Positions 60,471 through 64,000 of a DNA stretch of 64,000 bases are shown here, one piece after another. Origin of the DNA: PALSA-660 sp963726435 (lineage in GTDB: Bacteria > Actinomycetota > Coriobacteriia > Anaerosomatales > PALSA-660). Where the stretch lies: the NCBI GenBank assembly GCA_963726435.1, contig CAVSCJ010000006.1, positions 600,271 to 664,270 of the forward strand. The letters run 5' to 3'. Made by a program: the position numbers and the translations under genes. Position 1 is the stretch's first letter; each line of letters opens with the position of its first letter. The notes beneath the pieces were generated by a model. The model did no database searches and was not told the origin of the DNA. It was given only the letters and a program-made list of their open reading frames with translations.

Positions 60471-60571
60471 CGGTATTGAGAAATTTATTGCGAAATTAAT
60501 GCAGAATGGCAAAACGATGCTACACTGAAAAAAAGTTCCATGCGCTCTGAAATAGCGAGAGGTTTATTGTT

Positions 60572-61015
60572 ATGGAGATTTTCCAGATTGATACCAAAGG
60601 ACAGTTATTTATTTCACCGGATATGGATAGACTGGCGCCCCCTTGCAGACCATAAAATCACGCGGTTTTCGATCTTGACGACGATCTGGATATTGGCATA
60701 CCGGAGATTCCAGATCAAATGCTGTATGTTTACTTTCCCTTTGAGGATAAAGATTTACCAGATTTACATAGGCTGCATAGCATAGCACGGATGGGAGCCC
60801 ACTTAGTGGAGGCTGGGCATGTTGTTTTGTCACATTGTGGAATGGGACATAATCGTTCGGCCTTGTTGATGGGTGTAATGCTTACCTACTTAGGCCTGAG
60901 TGGAGAAGAAGCGGTGACCTTGATCCGTGAAAAGCGACCGGGTGCGTTGTACAACAAGATCTATGCGAATTATTTAATGGGGCTACCGCGAACACACGAA
61001 GGAACTATTAGATAA
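60572..61015 (+). CDS. Dual-specificity/tyrosine protein phosphatase (two compensating indels)
   Basis: The catalytic loop VLSHCGMGHNRSALLMGVML fits the Cys-based phosphatase motif HCxxGxxRS. The corrected protein is about 147 residues: MEIFQIDTKGQLFISPDMD, then DWRPLADHKIT in a second frame, then AVFDLDDDLDIGIPEIPDQM back in the first. One inserted and one missing base between 60628 and 60672 account for this. General acid Asp candidates are in YFPFEDKDLPDL. The start at 60572 has AGAGG upstream. Coding is AT-rich, unlike the genes before 60.4 kb. Confidence 0.72.
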
Positions 61016-61120
61016 GTAAATTGAAAATGAAGGTCGTTTAAGTGTACACAATTCGTTGCATTCGTAAAATTCGTCCCATTCGTGATTAATCATTAAGAAC
61101 CTATCCTAAAAATCGGGAAT

Positions 61121-61166
61121 CACTTTTTTATATTCAAAAACCTGCGGTTTTTGAATATAAAAAGTG
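61121..61166. repeat. AT-rich inverted repeat (hairpin)
   Basis: CACTTTTTTATATTCAAAAA and its complement flank a CCTGCGG-centred loop, forming a ~20-bp stem with one unpaired base. It lies between the convergent phosphatase and Nramp genes and may terminate both. A related stretch (GGAAATCACTTTTTATGG, AAAAACCGCAGG) recurs at about 63568-63604, so it also looks like a dispersed repeat. Confidence 0.6.
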
Positions 61167-61181
61167 AACCTCTGAGCGGTT

Positions 61182-62459
61182 CTACAAATTAAGAGTTACC
61201 GCCGCCGCCAGCGTCAAAATCGACGCCACAAAAATCACCCCCGTCGCCACGATCGTAAAATTCCTCTGGAACAGACTGTTGACGTATTCCTTCATCAAGG
61301 CTTTATCGCTGGCCAGGCGGATCAGATAATTGAACACCAGCGGCAGGGTCATGGCATTCAGCGCCTGGGTGGCGATCACCAGTTGGAACAGCGCCACGCC
61401 CGGGATGAGCGCACCACCGCCGCAACCAGCAGTTGCGCCAGAAAAATGATGTAGAACGCCTTGCTCTGCGAATACGTGGCGTTCAGGCTGCCGTTCAGGC
61501 CAAAAAATTCCACGTACGCATACGCCGTGGACAGCGATACCACCACGATCCCCATAAATCCGGCGTTCAGAATTCCCACCGCAAACAGCGTACCGGCCAG
61601 CTTGCCGGCAAAGGGCTCGATCGCCAGGGCCGCCTGCTCGCCGGATACCAGCGGAATGTTGTGCACAAACAAGGTCGCCGCCGTCGCCACGATCATGAAA
61701 AAGGAGAAAAAATCGGTCAGGAAAGCCCCGGCGTACGTCTCGGCCTGCGAATAACGGATGTTGCGCGCCTCGATATTTTTGTCGAAGGCAAAACTGCTGA
61801 TGAAAAACTGCCCCCAGGGTGTGATGGTGGTGCCCAAAACCCCCATCCCCACGATCAGGTAACTTTTCCAGTAGGCTGGAGTAAATTCCACCCCGTGCGG
61901 GAAGAAAAGGTTGCCAATCGCCAACCCCCAATCCGGTTTGGCCTGCACGGCCGAAATGATATAAGCCACGTAAAAAAGGCTGGAAACCAGCATAATCCCC
62001 TGCGTCAGCCGATAATTCCCTCTCGTAACCACCACAAAGGTGGCCACTACCATCACCAGGATGGCCGGCCAGGTGGGGATATTCAACATGGCCGTGGTCG
62101 TCTTGACCGCCGCCATATCCACAATGATCGTGCCCATGTTGGCAATCACCAGGCTGGCAAAAATGAGCACGGCCGCCTTTACCCCGTACTGCTCGCGGAT
62201 CAAATCCGCCAATCCGCAGCCGCGTGATCAGGGTCAGGCGCATACCCATTTCTTGAGTAATCCCCAGCAGCACCGTGATGATCACCAACAAGAAAAGCAC
62301 CGGATAGCCCAACTGCGCCCCGGCAATCGAATAAGTCGCCACCCCCGAAGCGTCGTTATCCGCCATAGCAGTGATGGTCGCCGGGCCAAAGATGGCCAGG
62401 AAGATCAAGATCGTTTTGGCCCAGCGTCCGGACCGCCAGCCTTTGAGCAGTTTTTTCAT
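61182..62459 (-). CDS. Nramp-related divalent metal transporter with non-canonical motifs (two frameshifts)
   Basis: The protein has the Nramp plan of about 11 helices: KTILIFLAIFGPATITAMAD, SIAGAQLGYPVLFLLVIITV, after a break near 62215 MADLIREQYGVKAAVLIFAS, then ANMGTIIVDMAAVKTTTAML, and after a break near 61412 LIPGVALFQLVIATQALNAM to VTLNL. In helix 1 the canonical DPGN is replaced by DNDASG. In helix 6 the MPH motif is replaced by TTITPWGQFF. These changes mark the Nramp-related branch that includes Mg-transporting members. The ion moved here is not certain. About 425 residues. Confidence 0.78.
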   Translation of the reverse strand: MKKLLKGWRSGRWAKTILIFLAIFGPATITAMADNDASGVATYSIAGAQLGYPVLFLLVIITVLLGITQEMGMRLTLITRLRIGGFDPRAVRGKGGRAHFCQPGDCQHGHDHCGYGGGQDDHGHVEYPHLAGHPGDGSGHLCGGYERELSADAGDYAGFQPFLRGLYHFGRAGQTGLGVGDWQPFLPARGGIYSSLLEKLPDRGDGGFGHHHHTLGAVFHQQFCLRQKYRGAQHPLFAGRDVRRGFPDRFFLLFHDRGDGGDLVCAQHSAGIRRAGGPGDRALCRQAGRYAVCGGNSERRIYGDRGGIAVHGVCVRGIFWPERQPERHVFAEQGVLHHFSGATAGCGGGALIPGVALFQLVIATQALNAMTLPLVFNYLIRLASDKALMKEYVNSLFQRNFTIVATGVIFVASILTLAAAVTLNL

Positions 62460-62582
62460 ATCCCGAGCACTTTGCGCAAGGCCTTACTACTCAGGCAAAT
62501 CAATGTCAATAGATCTTATTTATTTTTAACCCAAGTTCGGGATAAAAGAATTTTGGCTCTTTGGGAGTTGCCGTGGTGACCT

Positions 62583-62636
62583 CCCGGATTTGGGGGTGAG
62601 AGCGGGCGAAGGCCCGCTCTCACCCCCAAATCCGGG
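62583..62636. repeat. Perfect 25-bp inverted repeat
   Basis: A 25-bp arm starting CCCGGATTTGGGGGTGAGAG is followed by a 4-nt loop and its exact complement. Symmetry this perfect in a spacer suggests a terminator or a small palindromic mobile element (MITE/REP type). Confidence 0.75.
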
Positions 62637-62658
62637 GACCTACCACGCCAAATCCGGC

Positions 62659-62713
62659 AGAATTTTTTGGTTGATTGAGGCGGTTATACCGCCTCGATGA
62701 GCCAAAAAATTCT
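62659..62713. repeat. Imperfect long inverted repeat
   Basis: AGAATTTTTTGG and CCAAAAAATTCT flank a GAGGCGGT-TAT-ACCGCCTC core with a few mismatched positions between. It is the second palindrome in the spacer between the Nramp-like and lipoprotein genes and would be the lipoprotein terminator on the minus strand. Confidence 0.6.
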
Positions 62714-62738
62714 ACTTTTTCCGCAACTCGAATGGGTG

Positions 62739-63415
62739 TTATTTCACCTTCACGCTGATGTTCACGGTGCAGAAGGTTGTCGAACCGTTGACCAGCCCCC
62801 AACTGGCCTCACACGTGCCGGTATCCACGTCGGCTACCATATCGACCACCAGGTCGATACTGTCGCCCGTATCCACGTTCGACGGCAGGTCGATCGCGTT
62901 TGCTTTTTTCTGGAACTTGGTGCCGCTCAGGTACCTGAAATCGACGTTATCCGTAGACCATTCATGGGTGCCGGTATTTTTCAAGGTCACCGCCAGGTCA
63001 AAGTCATTTCCCTTGGTGATCGATCTTCCGGACTTCGGCGACAGGCTGGTGATGGAACATTGATAGGCGCCCTGGTGCGCGAACCGTAGCAGTCCAGAAA
63101 GGAGCCAGCGTCCTGGTCGAGGTCGGGGTGGGCGGAACGGGTGTAAATGTCGGCGTTTCCGTTGCCGGAGAAGTCTCGCTGGGCAGCGGGGTAGCGGTCA
63201 CCGCCTGGGTCAGTTCGGCATAGACCGTTGCCACCGACTCGGTTCTGGCGGCCGACACGGTCGAAGCGAAGATCTGCGGGTCCTGGGTGGGCAGGGCCGT
63301 GGCGGGAGCAGCCGGCCACGGTCGGCACCGCCGTTGCCAGGGCGCTGCATCCCAGCAGGGATAAGCAAGATAGTAACAAAAATAATCGTAGAACGATTGA
63401 GGATAGATTTTTCAT
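62739..63415 (-). CDS. Lipoprotein with C-terminal NBR1-like Ig domain (frameshifts)
   Basis: The start MKNLSSIVLRLFLLLSCLSL is followed by the lipobox LLGC. A Thr/Pro-rich linker (SPATETPTFTPVPPTPTSTR) leads, after breaks near 63310, 63085 and 63000, to an Ig-like domain: CSITSLSPKSGRSITKG, FDLAVTLKNTGTHEWSTDNV and FRYLSGTKFQKKANAIDLPS, ending CTVNISVKVK. The N-T-G-T-x-x-W pattern is that of bacterial NBR1-type Ig domains, which are common in Chloroflexota. It is an exported, lipid-anchored surface protein of unknown partner. Confidence 0.65.
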
Positions 63416-63607
63416 ACTTTATAGTCTCCTGAACTTTTGTCTGTTTTGATTCAACGTGCCGGTAATTTCTACATAAAACGCAGCAGCACTTCATCTTAAT
63501 AATTTCCATTGTAACCGGCGGCAGCTATCATTGTCCTAAATATAGAATCTGTAAATTTCCTGACAATCGCCCAGGAAATCACTTTTTATGGGCAAAAACC
63601 GCAGGTT

Positions 63608-63870
63608 GAGATAAGGGCAGTTGCACTGCCCGCTCTATAGTCAGGCAACCTCCAAAGAGCGGGGATAATAATGCAACTGCCCTCTATCTTTAAAGTTAAG
63701 AGAGGATGAAGGGCAGTTGCACTGCCCGGTCTGAAGTCGGCAGTACAACTGCCTTGCATCAAAAACCCAGATCAAGAGGATGGCTTGCAGTTGCACTGCA
63801 AGCTGCCCCTGGACCGGCAGTACAACTGCCTCGCGTCAAAACCCAGATCGAGGATGGCTTGCAATTGCCC
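63608..63870. repeat. Cluster of short palindromic (REP-like) repeats
   Basis: GGGCAGTTGCACTGCCC occurs at 63615-63631 and 63711-63727, and a variant CTTGCAGTTGCACTGCAAG at 63784-63802. Further palindromes GGCAGTACAACTGCC begin at 63739 and 63816 inside a two-copy unit with a 77-bp period (from 63738). All share the CAGT...ACTG core. They lie beside a REP-associated transposase fragment, which suggests they are its REP elements. Confidence 0.7.
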
Positions 63871-63882
63871 TGCTAAATCTAG

Positions 63883-64000
63883 TCACGCCCCAAGCAGTTC
63901 AACCGGCGGAGTTGTTACCTCACCCAATAGATAAGCCTTTGAACTTGAAAAGGGCCAATCTTCTGGTCTTGATACCAAACCTGCTTTTACCGGATTCATA
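63883..64000 (-). CDS. REP-associated tyrosine transposase (RAYT), C-terminal end
   Basis: The visible 39 codons read MNPVKAGLVSRPEDWPFSSS, then KAYLLGEVTTPPVELLGA and a stop at 63883. The NPVKAGLV...PEDWPFSS block is the conserved C-terminal signature of Y1-type REP-associated transposases related to IS200/IS605. The catalytic Tyr/HUH part lies beyond the window end. Such genes are usually single-copy and move or maintain short palindromes like those adjacent. Confidence 0.75.
   Translation of the reverse strand, partial: MNPVKAGLVSRPEDWPFSSSKAYLLGEVTTPPVELLGA

Noticed and set aside
63608..63870. Possible CRISPR array
   Set aside because: Repeats are short palindromes of differing length with irregular spacing and no constant spacer size; no cas genes are near.

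Overview
The window is mostly one GC-rich, densely packed bacterial chromosome segment of actinobacterial type (about 1-60.4 kb). Its last ~3.5 kb (about 60.46-64.0 kb) is visibly lower in GC, with AT-rich spacers and different repeats. The actinobacterial reading rests on the rapZ-yvcK-whiA cluster followed by gap-pgk-tpiA-gpmI-secG, on an atypical GlnR-like OmpR-type regulator beside glnA with matching operator boxes, and on an archaeal-type three-part glutamate synthase. An anaerobic Coriobacteriia-like lineage is my inference. No rRNA is present. I find one intact tRNA, tRNA-Leu(GAG), and one decayed partial copy of it.

Layout. 0-4 kb: a secreted-protein start, an ECF sigma/anti-sigma pair, a sulfite-oxidase-type molybdenum lipoprotein and a split DUF1214/DUF1254 pair. 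4-6 kb: a multiheme cytochrome c lying between the partial and the intact tRNA-Leu. 6-12 kb: a complete dipeptide/oligopeptide ABC operon. 12.3-22.7 kb: secG, gpmI, tpiA, pgk, gap, whiA, yvcK, rapZ, a small membrane protein and uvrC, all on the minus strand. 22.7-26.9 kb: a membrane diguanylate cyclase and uvrA. 27-32 kb: a lipoprotein, then amtB-glnK-glnD and a cobalamin adenosyltransferase. 32-37 kb: larE, a cation antiporter, a UbiB-like kinase and membrane proteins. 37-39.7 kb: an ArsR repressor and a heavy-metal P-type ATPase whose metal-binding motif carries an in-frame TGA where Cys is expected. 40-50 kb: uvrB (with an internal amber codon), a lytic transglycosylase, coaE, rpsA with an extreme Glu-Pro tail, a MASE1/HD-GYP protein and polA. 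50-59 kb: a polysaccharide deacetylase, the GlnR-like regulator, glnA, a GNAT acetyltransferase and a four-gene glutamate synthase/HdrBC-like operon. 59-60.4 kb: a truncated AAA ATPase. 60.5-64 kb (lower GC): a dual-specificity phosphatase, an Nramp-related transporter, a lipoprotein with an NBR1-like Ig domain, palindromic repeats and the end of a REP-associated transposase.

Nitrogen assimilation ties the window together. Ammonium uptake (AmtB), PII signalling (GlnK, GlnD), glutamine synthetase and glutamate synthase are all encoded here. Each of the three promoter regions (amtB, glnA, glutamate synthase) contains boxes matching the actinobacterial GlnR pattern gTnAC-n6-GaAAC. The other strong candidate novelty is the possible selenocysteine P-type ATPase, with a SECIS-like hairpin starting 6 nt after the TGA.

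Sequence quality matters. Many genes are broken by single-base indels, very densely at 34.8-36.3 kb and 53.6-58.7 kb, while the glycolytic and uvr blocks are clean. I read most of these as consensus errors rather than pseudogenes, and give gene limits across the breaks.
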